DNA of 64,000 bases from an uncultured Saprospiraceae bacterium (GTDB lineage: Bacteria > Bacteroidota > Bacteroidia > Chitinophagales > Saprospiraceae), in the NCBI GenBank assembly GCA_937941765.1, contig CALDGQ010000019.1, positions 27,240-91,239 on the forward strand. Direction: 5' to 3'. The position numbers and the translations under genes were made by a program. Shown here one piece after another: positions 19,132 through 28,718 of the stretch (positions are counted from its first letter, which is position 1; every line of letters starts with the position of its first letter). Below the pieces are notes generated by a model. The model made no database searches. It was not told the DNA's origin and was given only the letters and a program-made list of their open reading frames with translations.

Positions 19132-19449
19132 TTGTTGATAACATTACATACAATAGATTGCATTGTCGATGTTGAGGAGGTGGAATCATTAACCTATAAC
19201 AATATAAATGTATTTCCAAATCCAACCAATGATTTTGTAAATCTCGATTTGAAATTAGACAAAAAGGCAGATGAAGTTAATGTACAGATAATGGATACAA
19301 TGGGCAAGATAATTTCAAGTGGCACTTTTAATAATATTCAAAATGAAGTGATTCCATTTGATATATGTGATTTTGTGAATGGTACTTATTTTATGACTGT
19401 TCATTCGCCAGAAGGAACCAGTAGTCAAAAATTCACCATTATTAATTGA
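19132..19449 (+). pseudogene. Third PA-protein copy reduced to its T9SS sorting domain
   Basis: The frame encodes about 105 residues, nearly all of which match the sorting domain of the two upstream paralogs (NVFPNPTNDFVNLDL, NGTYFMTVHSPEG, QKFTIIN). The only early start is a TTG at 19132. There is no signal peptide, PA domain or middle region, and only 86 bp separate it from copy 2, so the body has been deleted. Without a signal peptide it cannot be exported. It keeps its own terminator. A small cytosolic protein is possible, but a remnant is more likely. Confidence 0.7.
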
Positions 19450-19472
19450 AATTGAAAAAATTCAAACATAAT

Positions 19473-19508
19473 AAACGACCTGTCATATTTTGTGATGGGT
19501 CGTTTTTT
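19473..19508 (+). terminator. Terminator after the truncated copy
   Basis: AAACGACCTGTCA pairs with TGATGGGTCGTTT and is followed by T-rich DNA. Confidence 0.85.
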
Positions 19509-19576
19509 ATTGCAAATGACTTTGGATTGATTAGAATTGCTTAACTTTCGTAACTAATTAACTTAATTGATTCATC

Positions 19577-20032
19577 ATGGCCATCTTTAATTTAAAAATC
19601 AATAACGTCGATCAACAAGTAGAGGTTGATCCAGCTACACCTGTACTTTGGGTATTGCGAGACCACCTCAAAATGGTTGGTACAAAATATGGTTGTGGCA
19701 TTGCACAATGTGGTGCTTGTACAATTCATTTAGATGATGTTGCGATGCGCTCATGTGTGTTGCCAATATCTGCAGTTGGTGATAAAGCAATTACGACCAT
19801 CGAAGGTTTGTCTGAAAAAGGAGATCATCCACTGCAAAAAGCTTGGATCCAACATGATGTACCCCAATGTGGTTATTGTCAAGCTGGACAATTAATGAGC
19901 GCTGCTGCATTGCTAAAAGATACACCCAGTCCAACGGATGCAGATATTGATGATGCGATGAATGGAAATCTATGCCGATGTGGCACTTATATTCGTGTCA
20001 AAGCCGCTATTCACACTGCTTCAAAAATGTGA
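19577..20032 (+). CDS. (2Fe-2S) small subunit of a molybdenum hydroxylase
   Basis: 151 residues with two iron-sulfur sites. The N-terminal plant-ferredoxin-type site uses CGIAQCGAC and a later Cys (MRSC). The C-terminal helical site uses CGYCQAGQ and GNLCRCGTY. Such subunits carry electrons from the Mo cofactor in xanthine-dehydrogenase-family enzymes. The short two-cluster form without an FAD domain matches isoquinoline-oxidoreductase or aldehyde-oxidoreductase small subunits (IorA type). It is 48 bp upstream of its large subunit. Confidence 0.93.
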   Translation: MAIFNLKINNVDQQVEVDPATPVLWVLRDHLKMVGTKYGCGIAQCGACTIHLDDVAMRSCVLPISAVGDKAITTIEGLSEKGDHPLQKAWIQHDVPQCGYCQAGQLMSAAALLKDTPSPTDADIDDAMNGNLCRCGTYIRVKAAIHTASKM

Positions 20033-20080
20033 TGTAAATTAATTGTTTGAATAAATTTATACAAAGGTAAAATCAGTAAA

Positions 20081-22354
20081 ATGACTACTATAAAAACTCA
20101 ATTCAACAGACGTTCTTTTTTAAAATCTTCTGCATTAACAGGCGGAGGATTGATGTTAGGATTTAGCTGGTTTGCTGGCTGCAAGGCTTCTGTAAAAGAA
20201 GAAGTTGGAATGGTCTTGCCAGATGAATGGTTTGACATCAATTCTTATTTAAAAATTGGTGACAATGGTATCGTAACTATTTTTTCTCCTAATCCAGAAT
20301 TTGGGCAAAATATAAAAACGGCGATGCCAATGATTGTTGCAGAAGAGTTGGATATAGATTGGAAAGATGTAATTGTAGAGCAAGCACCTTACAGTCAAAA
20401 ACTATTTCCAGGTGGCCCTTTTGGTCAATTTTCTGGAGGAAGCCGTGGTATCATGATGAAGTGGGATGCATTACGAATGGCAGGTGCATCTGCCAAGCAT
20501 CTTTTGAAAGCTGCAGCAGCGCAGAAATGGGAAGTGCCAATTGAAGAAATCACAACAAAATCAGGCAAGGTATTTCATGAAAAAAGTGGACAATCAGCTG
20601 GGTATGGCGCATTGGCTCGTGCAGCAGTTGGTATGGAAGTGCCTGAAGAAGTACCATTGAAAGAACCAAAAAATTATCAACTAATAGGCAATTCCCAAAA
20701 AAATGTAGACGGTAAAAAAATCGTCACTGGGGCACCCATGTTTGGAATAGATTATCAAAAAGAAGGAATGTTGGTCGCAATGGTTGTGAGTCCACCTGCG
20801 TTTGGAATGACTTTTAAATCGCTAGACAATGCAGCTGAGATAAAAGCAATGCCTGGAATTAAAGACGTGTTCTCTTTTAAAACCTATAATGATGGATATA
20901 AAAAATCATTTTTTGATGTAAATGCTTTTCCAGAATTAATCGCAGTGGTCGGAAATTCAACTTGGGAAGTGATGAATGCGAAAAAAGCAATTAAAGCTAG
21001 TTGGACTGCAACAAAAGCTTCTTCTGCAACTATTGACAGATTCGGTAAAGATATAACAGTAAATACACCTGCTGGGCTAGAAAGTACTGTTGAACACAAT
21101 CGACAGATGGAAACTTTGTTTTCAAAGCCACTGAAGGTTGTACGAAAAGATGGGGATCCAGCTCGTGTTTTTAAAGAGGCTGCAAAAATTATTGAACGAA
21201 GTTATTCTGCTCCTTATCTCGCTCATAATTGTATGGAACCTATGAATTTTTTCGCGGATGTCAATGAGAATCAAGTGCATCTAGCAGGACCATTGCAAGC
21301 ACCTGGATTGATTGAACCCGTGGTAGCAGCTCGCCTAGGTGTAGCAGAAAAGGATATCAAAATTGAAATGACTAGGATGGGTGGCGGTTTTGGAAGAAGA
21401 GCTTATGCGCATTATGTTGTGGAAGCTGCAATTATTTCTCAGCAAGTGAAAGCGCCAGTGAAATTGATGTATACACGTGAAGATGATATGACCAATGGAA
21501 TTTATCGACCAACTTATCAAGCGATTTATCGTGCTGCATTAGATGATAAAAATAACTTGGTAGGACTGCATATTAAAGCAGGTGGTATTCCTGAAAGTCC
21601 TTTGTTTGCTAATCGTTTTCCTGCGGGTTCGATAGACAATTACTTGGCTGAAGAATTTGCGATTGATTCCAATATTACAACAGGTGCTTTCCGTGCGCCT
21701 CGATCCAATTTTATGGCAGGTGCCGAACAGTCTTTTTTGGATGAAATCGCAGAAGCTATAGGAAAAGACCCAATAGATTTTAGATTAGAATTATTAAAAC
21801 GAGCGACTGACCAACCAGTTGGAGAAAAAAATGATTATGATGCGGAAAGGTATGCGGGTGTTTTAAAATTAGTTAAAGAAAAATCTAATTGGTCTTCTGC
21901 TTCAGCGAAAGTACATAGAGGTGTCTCGGCCTATTTTTGTCACCATACGTACGCGGCTCATGTTTTAGATATGACGATTGATGATGAGGGACAACCAACA
22001 ATAGAAAATGTAACCTGTGCGATCGATTGTGGAATTGTAGTCAATCCAGATGCTGCAAAAAATATGGCAGAAGGTGGTATTATAGATGGTATCGGTAATG
22101 CATTTTATGGTGAAATGACTTTTAAAGACGGGAAGCCTGCCAAAAGTAATTTCCATGAATATCGGATGATTCGAATGAGTGAAGCACCGAAAAATATAGA
22201 GGTCCATTTTGTGAATAATGAAATCAGCCCAACTGGACTTGGTGAACCTCCTTTTCCACCGATTTTTGGAGCTATCGCAAATGCTATGTATAAGGCAACG
22301 GGGAATCGACGATATCATCAACCATTTTTAGATGGGAAAGCAGTTTTGGGTTAA
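20081..22354 (+). CDS. Molybdopterin-binding large subunit, xanthine dehydrogenase family (IorB-like), TAT-exported
   Basis: 757 residues. A twin-arginine signal (FNRRSFLKSSALTGGG) ends in a GCK-like cysteine at about 30 (WFAGCKAS), so the protein is probably periplasmic and possibly lipid-anchored. The Mo-cofactor domains follow, with the GGGFGRRAYAHY loop (about 432-443), REDDMTNGIYRP and the GLGEPPFPP segment carrying the catalytic Glu near the C-terminus. Substrate is probably an aldehyde or N-heterocycle, but it cannot be read from sequence. The small subunit lacks a signal and is presumably co-exported. No maturation (XdhC-like) gene is adjacent. Confidence 0.9.
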   Translation: MTTIKTQFNRRSFLKSSALTGGGLMLGFSWFAGCKASVKEEVGMVLPDEWFDINSYLKIGDNGIVTIFSPNPEFGQNIKTAMPMIVAEELDIDWKDVIVEQAPYSQKLFPGGPFGQFSGGSRGIMMKWDALRMAGASAKHLLKAAAAQKWEVPIEEITTKSGKVFHEKSGQSAGYGALARAAVGMEVPEEVPLKEPKNYQLIGNSQKNVDGKKIVTGAPMFGIDYQKEGMLVAMVVSPPAFGMTFKSLDNAAEIKAMPGIKDVFSFKTYNDGYKKSFFDVNAFPELIAVVGNSTWEVMNAKKAIKASWTATKASSATIDRFGKDITVNTPAGLESTVEHNRQMETLFSKPLKVVRKDGDPARVFKEAAKIIERSYSAPYLAHNCMEPMNFFADVNENQVHLAGPLQAPGLIEPVVAARLGVAEKDIKIEMTRMGGGFGRRAYAHYVVEAAIISQQVKAPVKLMYTREDDMTNGIYRPTYQAIYRAALDDKNNLVGLHIKAGGIPESPLFANRFPAGSIDNYLAEEFAIDSNITTGAFRAPRSNFMAGAEQSFLDEIAEAIGKDPIDFRLELLKRATDQPVGEKNDYDAERYAGVLKLVKEKSNWSSASAKVHRGVSAYFCHHTYAAHVLDMTIDDEGQPTIENVTCAIDCGIVVNPDAAKNMAEGGIIDGIGNAFYGEMTFKDGKPAKSNFHEYRMIRMSEAPKNIEVHFVNNEISPTGLGEPPFPPIFGAIANAMYKATGNRRYHQPFLDGKAVLG

Positions 22355-22364
22355 TAGAAAACAT

Positions 22365-22400
22365 AAAAAAGGCCGCCCCAAGAATTTGGAGCAGCCTTCC
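22365..22400 (-). terminator. Terminator between convergent genes
   Basis: AAGGCCGCCCC pairs with GGAGCAGCCTT. The T-run is on the minus-strand side, so it serves the gene ending at 22418 best. Confidence 0.75.
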
Positions 22401-22417
22401 ACTATTGAAAAGTGCAA

Positions 22418-23374
22418 TTATAAAGTCTTTCTGATAAATGGTTTGGTAACAACTCCAATAGCATCCAATTCCATTTTGACAAAGTAATATCCCGACTCTA
22501 AATCAGTAGTAGGAATCACTAATTCTTTAGCACCAGCAGGAATGATATTTTGGTAAATTAAAGTTCCAGCAGCATTAAAAACTAAAACTGGAATATCACC
22601 TGCTACTTCTTCCACAATTCTAATATTTACAAAATCGTCTACTGCAGTTGGAAACACATTCACTTCATTGGCTGCTTCAATTCTAAAAGCAAATACTTCC
22701 GAATACACATTGCTGCCATCAAAATCAACTTGCTTCAAACGATAATAATTCGTTCCTGCTAATGGGTTTTCGTGTGTATATTGGTATACATTCTCAGCTT
22801 GTGAATTGCCTGCTGCTGCAACTTTTGCCAATGGTGCAAATTCAATCCCATCTTTACTCATTTGAATCTCAAAATAATCGCTATCCGTTTCGCTCATCGT
22901 TATCCATTCTAACACAACATCTCCACGACTTTGATATCCATTGAAATGTGCAAACTCAACAGCCAACGGAGCTCCCAATACTTGTTTGTTTCCTAACTTT
23001 GTGCAAATTGATGTGAAGCTTGCTGTTTCATATCCAAAAGCGCTATACGTTACTTCTTCACTACAATCAATGTTATTTAATAAGAAAGTATAACAAGCTT
23101 TATTGTTACTATATCCTGAAGCTTGTACTTGTTGAGAATAAGTGCCAGCGCTTGATTTGATTTCAATATTGATGTGGTGTGGAGTAGGGGTTGTCATTAC
23201 ACTTACACATACCTCAGCAGAATAACTACACAACGGTGCATTATTAGAAACTTCAGTACTAGAAATGGTAATGTTGTCAATACATTGTGCATTTAAACTG
23301 TTGAATGAAAATGTCATCAAACATATAAAGGCTATCTGTAAAAGCATTGTTGTAAATTGTAGTTGTAGTCTCAT
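22418..23374 (-). CDS. Secreted T9SS cargo protein of unknown function
   Basis: 318 residues. A signal peptide ends FNSLNAQ. The N-terminal ~110 residues are Cys-rich (CIDNITIS, NNAPLCSYSAEVCVS) and unassigned. A middle domain (WITMSETDSDYFEIQMSKDG ... NYYRLKQVDFDG) is the fibronectin-like unit commonly placed before T9SS tails. The sorting domain runs from NVFPTAVDDFVNIRI to FIRKTL, with a slightly degenerate FPTA in place of FPNP. Confidence 0.8.
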   Translation of the reverse strand: MRLQLQFTTMLLQIAFICLMTFSFNSLNAQCIDNITISSTEVSNNAPLCSYSAEVCVSVMTTPTPHHINIEIKSSAGTYSQQVQASGYSNNKACYTFLLNNIDCSEEVTYSAFGYETASFTSICTKLGNKQVLGAPLAVEFAHFNGYQSRGDVVLEWITMSETDSDYFEIQMSKDGIEFAPLAKVAAAGNSQAENVYQYTHENPLAGTNYYRLKQVDFDGSNVYSEVFAFRIEAANEVNVFPTAVDDFVNIRIVEEVAGDIPVLVFNAAGTLIYQNIIPAGAKELVIPTTDLESGYYFVKMELDAIGVVTKPFIRKTL

Positions 23375-23795
23375 TTATAGGTAGTTAATGGATTGGCTTA
23401 TTTCTATTTAATAAATTTGATAAATAGAATCTAAAGCGTAAATAAATTGTAAAAAATAATAGGAGGGAATTAATAACCTTTTAATCTGGAGGAGATTACA
23501 CAAGGCAAGGTACTTTAAAGAACGATCGGAATCTACTTTTGTGAATTGTAAACTATTTGTTGTGAAAACGAAAACAGGTTGCTAAAAACTAATAAATGTA
23601 GGAATAAGCGTTTGCTTAAAGTGCTGATTACTAGTTCAGTGTGTCAAAAATAATAGGTAGTTTTTGAATGATTGTTTTTCATAAATAGCAATTTTACTAG
23701 AAATGAAATTTACCATAATTCAATTAGTAATTCATGAAGTCTGAAGGGATAGAAATGGAGTGATTACCTCATTTTAGGTATTATGTTTTGGGTAT
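23375..23795. other. Gene-free gap
   Basis: No open frame of note and no recognised repeat. It holds the upstream region of the T9SS gene at 22418-23374 and is A/T-rich throughout. Confidence 0.6.
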
Positions 23796-23836
23796 AAAAA
23801 ATGTCTGCTTGATCATTAAATCAAGCAGACATTTTA
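23796..23836 (-). terminator. Strong rho-independent terminator
   Basis: AATGTCTGCTTGAT pairs perfectly with ATCAAGCAGACATT and is flanked by A and T runs. It sits downstream of the minus-strand gene at 23862. Confidence 0.9.
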
Positions 23837-23861
23837 TATTGAAAAGCTATTAGTAGAAAGA

Positions 23862-24566
23862 TTAGTTGGCAGTTTCCATAAGCTCTTTTGCTTTTGCAGG
23901 AGCTCCAGTTTTCGCTGCTTTTTTGCTACAAACTTTACAAAGCTCTGAAATTCCTTTTTGTTCCCAGGATTGTTTGATACTTCCATTTGAAAGTGACTTT
24001 CCTTTAATGTACTGACAATCTTTGTAAGCGTGATATTTGTTACCTGCCTTTGACCAATAAACATTGTTAGCATTAATATTTAGACTTTTTGCCGCCTCAT
24101 TTTGCTGATTGATTTCTTTTGTATATTTCTCTATTGATGCAGCATCAAACTCTGCACCAGAAACCCCCGCTGCAGTCATCGCGGCAGCAGCTGCTGTTCC
24201 TGCTATCGCTTTCGTCTTTCCACTGATAGTATTACTTGTAAAGATTGAAATAACCATTGGCAGAAAACAAAGTACTCCCATAATAGCACCAAGCTGGTTT
24301 TGAAGAAAAAATCTTAAGGCATTCTTCTCAGAAGTTGGATCGAGCTTGTTGCTCTTTTTCCAAAACCGAGCAGAGAAAAATGCAATCGCTAAAATAACAA
24401 CCATAGCACCCAATAAGGCAATCAAGGTTTTGTCGCTTATCAATTTCATAATTGACAAGGCTTGTAATCCCATTGCGACAACCCATCCGATTATTGCATA
24501 TAATCTTAGTTTTTTTGCTTCTCCCTTTGCTTCTGGAGATGCTACAAATACATTTTGCTCTTTCAT
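23862..24566 (-). CDS. Small membrane protein with a C-terminal Cys metal-binding-like motif
   Basis: 234 residues. Three hydrophobic segments lie at about 22-40, 48-66 and 92-112, then an Ala-rich stretch (TAAAAAMTAAGVSG). The C-terminal domain has the pattern YHAYKDCQYIKG ... LCKVCSKK, a YH-x4-C ... C-x2-C arrangement seen in many small secreted or membrane proteins and probably binding zinc. No family name is recognised. It shares strand with the HerA-like gene 116 bp upstream. Confidence 0.75.
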   Translation of the reverse strand: MKEQNVFVASPEAKGEAKKLRLYAIIGWVVAMGLQALSIMKLISDKTLIALLGAMVVILAIAFFSARFWKKSNKLDPTSEKNALRFFLQNQLGAIMGVLCFLPMVISIFTSNTISGKTKAIAGTAAAAAMTAAGVSGAEFDAASIEKYTKEINQQNEAAKSLNINANNVYWSKAGNKYHAYKDCQYIKGKSLSNGSIKQSWEQKGISELCKVCSKKAAKTGAPAKAKELMETAN

Positions 24567-24682
24567 GTTTTTTTGTTTTTTCTATTAGACGAAATATTCC
24601 TCTTTTGAGTCACCTAATTTACAAACTAGGATTTGATTTAAAGAACCATTTATTAGAATTCGAAAATGTCTCAGTTTAAAAA

Positions 24683-27151
24683 TTATTGTACCGCAGAAAT
24701 ACTCGCCCCATTTCCAGCTACCCAAAATGGTTGCCAAACCAAAAATGCAGTATCCACTTGGATGTCTGATTTTCGAGGTTTGATTTCTTTAGGAACAATG
24801 TTGGTTGCAATTACATCCCATTCTTTGGTGATGTCGTTTATTTTATCTTCCAATTCATTTAATAAATCTTCATAATCTTGTTCTAGTTCTTTCAAATCAT
24901 CGCGACTTTCTTCCACTTTTTCCGCAGCTTTTCTTCGCATTCTACTTTTACTTTGCGCGCTACTTAATGACCTAGATCTTCTTTTTACAAAGACACTAAA
25001 TATTGTTTCTGCAACTCCTACAATTTCTGCTCTGCGACGAGAACTTTTGTCAGAAAGTGCTTGATCTAAATCCTCTTCTTCCTTACGTATTTTATCTTCA
25101 ATTCGTTCTTTCTTATCGTCATATTTATCTTTCAATTCATCGATTTCATCATCTCGAACTTCTTTTGCAGCATGCTGTACCCGTTGAACAAAAGCTTCAA
25201 GCGACTCACCATATTCTTGGACCATTTTCAATTTTGTATGTTCATGAATCATGATAGCATTACTTCGGTAGAGCCATTCAGCAAATTCTTTTTTTACTTT
25301 GGCTAATTCTTTCCCAGTATTAAATGAATCAGGTAAATCTAAATAGCTGACAGGAATATTATCGGGATGATCCGGAAGTTTGTTTAAAATGCGTTCCCAA
25401 TCTTTAATGACTTGAACTTCATCTTCATTAAGTCGACCAAATTTATCAGGAGCTGGAAAAATATACGACACTTCATTTACCTCATCTACGTTTCTTTTAG
25501 CATTGAAAAAACGTACACTTCCAGCGGCCAATGCCATTGGTTTGTAAACTAATTTCAATTCATCTGAAGTAATTAATTCTGATTGCGCTTCTCTTTCCGA
25601 TTTCCAAACTGCAAAAAACTTTTGATTTAAATCAGGATCTACAGAAGGTGGGGTGGCAATAGACGGGGCTGTTTCTTGATAAGTTGAAACTGGTGCAGAC
25701 ATGGCACTCATAGATCTGGTAGTATTCCCACCTCTTCTTTTTTCTGCCATCAATTCCTTAATCTGTGGTCGAGTCATTGGACCTCTCAAATACGACATAG
25801 CCCAACGCGTATTGAAAACAACTGGAGCACCATCGTGCACATTGTGTAATAAGAATTTACGACTACTTAATGAAGTGATTATTTTGTCAAAATCCGTATT
25901 AGAAGTTGTACCTGCTTCAGCAATTGCTCCTTCTAGCCCAGACAAAACTCTCAGTTTATCTCTTTCCGCTTGCATTTTCCCAATAAACCAAGTCCCTGCA
26001 TTTGACAATCCTTTGTAGTCAATATCTACAGGATTTTGAGTAACTAAAACGGCACCTAGCCCATATGCTCTACCTTGCTTCATGATCGTTAGCAAAGGCT
26101 TTTTGGAAGGAGGTTGAGCAGTAGGAGGGAAGTAGCCAAAAATTTCATCAAAATAAACAAGACTTCTTAGACTGGTCGTTCCTGACTGCTTTCTCATCCA
26201 AGTGATCAAAGAATTTAACAATAAAGTTACAAAAAACATTCTTTCATGGTCTGACAAATGGGCGATGTAGAAAATACTATGTCTTGGTTGTCCATCGGCA
26301 GTAAAATAGATTTTGTCAATATCGAGCGGATCACCTTTTAACCAATATTGAAATGAAGGAGAAGCTACCAACCCATTGAATTCCATGGCTAATTTTAATC
26401 GGTCTTTAGCGGGAAAGAAAGTTTCTAAATCAAAAACACCTAATTTTGAGAATGGAGGATTTTGAATTCCTAATATCAATTTCCCTAAGTCCAAATCTTC
26501 TTTTAAACGCCAATAGTGTTCAAATAATTTGGAAATCAAAATGCCTTCTCTACTTCTTGATGGATCCGCTTTACTTTCAATCATACCTAACAATGCAGCC
26601 ACTGTTCCTTCAATTCTTTCAAATAACATTTCTGAGTCTTCTTCGAAACTGATTTTTGGTGCTGCGAAGGAACCCATAATATTGACGGGCATTCCCATAT
26701 CCGAGCCAGGCGTATAGATAGTATAGTCTACTGATTGTTTTAGCAATCTAATTCGGTCTTTTCCTTGTCCCCATTCTCCCAATCCTTTTTCCCACATTTC
26801 AGCAACACTTCTTGCATATTCAGTAGTTGTCACCCCTTTTCTAGAAGCATCATCTGGATTGATCCATTTTTCAAAATCAGCTGAGTTTAAATCCGGAAAT
26901 TGTAACAACAAATTCGTCATATCACCTTTTGGGTCAATGATAATTGCCGGTACTTTATCAATTGCTGCCTCTTCCAATAACCCGATGCACAGACCGGTTT
27001 TTCCCGAACCAGTCATCCCAACACAGACCGCATGCGTACACAAATCACGTGCATCATAGTTGATCATGTTGTTGGTCAAGGCGCCAGTATTTAAACTGTA
27101 TTCGGCACCAAGAAAAAAGGAACCCATTTTCTCAACAGGAGGATTTATCAT
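24683..27151 (-). CDS. HerA/DUF87-type P-loop ATPase
   Basis: 822 residues. Near the N-terminus is a Walker A motif GMTGSGKT (45-52) followed by IIDPKGDMTN (about 71-80), the signature of the HerA/FtsK-like DUF87 fold. A Walker B-type LVYFDEIFGYFPP lies near 335, and VLVTQNPVDIDYKG carries a sensor-like region. The C-terminal part (about 650-790) is strongly charged and predicted coiled coil. HerA relatives translocate DNA, often with a nuclease, but no NurA or SIR2-type partner is adjacent. The nuclease gene at 27613 lies across a repeat. Role is unassigned. Confidence 0.85.
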   Translation of the reverse strand: MINPPVEKMGSFFLGAEYSLNTGALTNNMINYDARDLCTHAVCVGMTGSGKTGLCIGLLEEAAIDKVPAIIIDPKGDMTNLLLQFPDLNSADFEKWINPDDASRKGVTTTEYARSVAEMWEKGLGEWGQGKDRIRLLKQSVDYTIYTPGSDMGMPVNIMGSFAAPKISFEEDSEMLFERIEGTVAALLGMIESKADPSRSREGILISKLFEHYWRLKEDLDLGKLILGIQNPPFSKLGVFDLETFFPAKDRLKLAMEFNGLVASPSFQYWLKGDPLDIDKIYFTADGQPRHSIFYIAHLSDHERMFFVTLLLNSLITWMRKQSGTTSLRSLVYFDEIFGYFPPTAQPPSKKPLLTIMKQGRAYGLGAVLVTQNPVDIDYKGLSNAGTWFIGKMQAERDKLRVLSGLEGAIAEAGTTSNTDFDKIITSLSSRKFLLHNVHDGAPVVFNTRWAMSYLRGPMTRPQIKELMAEKRRGGNTTRSMSAMSAPVSTYQETAPSIATPPSVDPDLNQKFFAVWKSEREAQSELITSDELKLVYKPMALAAGSVRFFNAKRNVDEVNEVSYIFPAPDKFGRLNEDEVQVIKDWERILNKLPDHPDNIPVSYLDLPDSFNTGKELAKVKKEFAEWLYRSNAIMIHEHTKLKMVQEYGESLEAFVQRVQHAAKEVRDDEIDELKDKYDDKKERIEDKIRKEEEDLDQALSDKSSRRRAEIVGVAETIFSVFVKRRSRSLSSAQSKSRMRRKAAEKVEESRDDLKELEQDYEDLLNELEDKINDITKEWDVIATNIVPKEIKPRKSDIQVDTAFLVWQPFWVAGNGASISAVQ

Positions 27152-27200
27152 AGTTTAGTTTCTTTTTTATTTAATTTGTAATTGTGTTGTTAATTGTTTT

Positions 27201-27394
27201 CCTTGAAAGGGCTGCTCGTGTTTAAATAAAAACTAAAATATCGAATAAGAATATATTTTAGTTCATAATTGTTAGCCCTTTCAAGGTTTATTAATCAAGT
27301 TTCAATCCTTAAAAAGGCAGTTTAGTCTTCAAATAAATTTTTTTTGTATCGAATTAAGTTTCGTCTCATTTTCGTTTCCGCGAGCCCTTTCAAG
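27201..27394. repeat. 194-bp palindromic element, tandem copy A
   Basis: It begins CCTTGAAAGGGCT and ends AGCCCTTTCAAG, inverted termini identical to those of the elements around the RAYT at 47.6 kb. A second AGCCCTTTCAAGG lies inside at 27274-27286. It is almost identical to copy B, 19 bp away. Confidence 0.85.
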
Positions 27395-27413
27395 TTTTTA
27401 ATCAAGTTGCAAT

Positions 27414-27607
27414 CCTTGAAAGGGCTTCTCGTGTTTAAATAAAAATTAAAATATCGAATAAGAATATATTTTAGTTCATAATTGTTAGCCCTTTCAAGGT
27501 TTATTAATCAAGTTGCAATCCTTAAAAGGGCAGTTTAGTCTTCAAATAATTTATTTTGTATCGAATTAAGTTTCGTCTCATTTCCGTTTCCGCGAGCCCT
27601 TTCAAGG
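27414..27607. repeat. 194-bp palindromic element, tandem copy B
   Basis: It begins CCTTGAAAGGGCTT and ends AGCCCTTTCAAGG. It carries the internal 15-mer AATCCTTAAAAGGGC at 27517-27531, which is also present in the 47.6-kb elements (47764-47778). It differs from copy A at only a few positions. Together the copies fill the 27152-27612 gap; nothing else is visible there. Confidence 0.85.
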
Positions 27608-27612
27608 CATAT

Positions 27613-28575
27613 TTATTGTTTATTCCAACTCTTTACACGAGCAGCGTAACGTTTTTTATCAATAAACCAAGCATCCGTATTTACTTTCTTTTCCAACTTG
27701 TATTCCATCTCATCTTCCAAAGAGGAGAAAAAATCCAGACCAGTAATAGATTCAACTTCATCGATTGTTTTGGCAAATTGATGTATGGGTGCATCCGTCA
27801 CTTCATTTGGCATTACGTAACCGATTCCTTTTATTTCTGGTTCAGAGAGATCTAGGATCACTTTGAAAAAAGCTCCTGGTATGGTTACTTCATTTCGATC
27901 ACCGATGGTACCCAAATTTTCTATATTCAAAACGGGGCCTGTAACAATATATAGGTGTTTAAATTTTTTAGCCCAATCTCTGGTTTGTTCCTCTAATTCT
28001 CTCCAAATTCCTTTATTGAAATTTCCAACTTGTGGACTGATGTTACTCATGTAAAAAGTCTCATTAATCGCACCTTTTGAAAATGACATATCCGCAGCAG
28101 GCACTAAGTGACCACGATCATGTCCTGATCTTTTGTAATCATAATGGGTTGCAGTTTTTGTTTTCACTTTTGGATCCGGTCGGAAATTATTTGGACGTTT
28201 TGCCCATTTCGCATTCAATCTTTCTCTCGTCAATTCATAAGCTACCCAATTTGCTTGTTCGTGCTCCTCATTATAAGACAATGAAAAAAATTGATGGTGA
28301 ACCAATTGTCCATCGACTCCTCCTTTTGGAAAATACTCTTTTAGATAGCCGCCAGTTTCCTCAAATTCTTCGGTGGTATGACCAGGAGCGGTATCAGGTA
28401 TTGGCTCGTGTTGTTTTGGTGGATTATCTGATGGATGATGGGTATCGGTCGTTTCTCCTCCAGAAAAAGTTTTGAAAAGAAGAAATATTCCTGCGATGAG
28501 CGCCGCGAAAATACTCACTTGCTTACCCATTCCAGTTCCTGAATTCTGTTGGTGATTCTGCCTAAATTTTGCCAT
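27613..28575 (-). CDS. DNA/RNA non-specific endonuclease, membrane-anchored
   Basis: 320 residues. A single membrane segment (about 18-35) leaves a low-complexity linker rich in His and Pro, then the Endonuclease_NS domain with the catalytic DRGH motif at 153-156 and the downstream metal-site region SNISPQVGNFNKGIW. Members of this family (Serratia nuclease, NucA) cut single- and double-stranded nucleic acid with a His base and a Mg-Asn site. The anchor places it outside the cytosol, suited to nutrient scavenging or defence against incoming DNA. No inhibitor gene is adjacent. Confidence 0.9.
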   Translation of the reverse strand: MAKFRQNHQQNSGTGMGKQVSIFAALIAGIFLLFKTFSGGETTDTHHPSDNPPKQHEPIPDTAPGHTTEEFEETGGYLKEYFPKGGVDGQLVHHQFFSLSYNEEHEQANWVAYELTRERLNAKWAKRPNNFRPDPKVKTKTATHYDYKRSGHDRGHLVPAADMSFSKGAINETFYMSNISPQVGNFNKGIWRELEEQTRDWAKKFKHLYIVTGPVLNIENLGTIGDRNEVTIPGAFFKVILDLSEPEIKGIGYVMPNEVTDAPIHQFAKTIDEVESITGLDFFSSLEDEMEYKLEKKVNTDAWFIDKKRYAARVKSWNKQ

Positions 28576-28718
28576 AAGTTATGTTTAAAAGTTCAGTTGG
28601 AAACTTCCCTAAAAATAAGAAATGATTTTAAAACGAAAAAGCACTGATTTTTAGTGGTTTATGATTGAAAAACAGCGATTTATATTCAAAACATATCTAT
28701 TATTTCAACGTATGTAAT

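Noticed and set aside
27201..27607. CRISPR array
   Set aside because: Only two long near-identical units with inverted ends and no spacer pattern; no cas genes.
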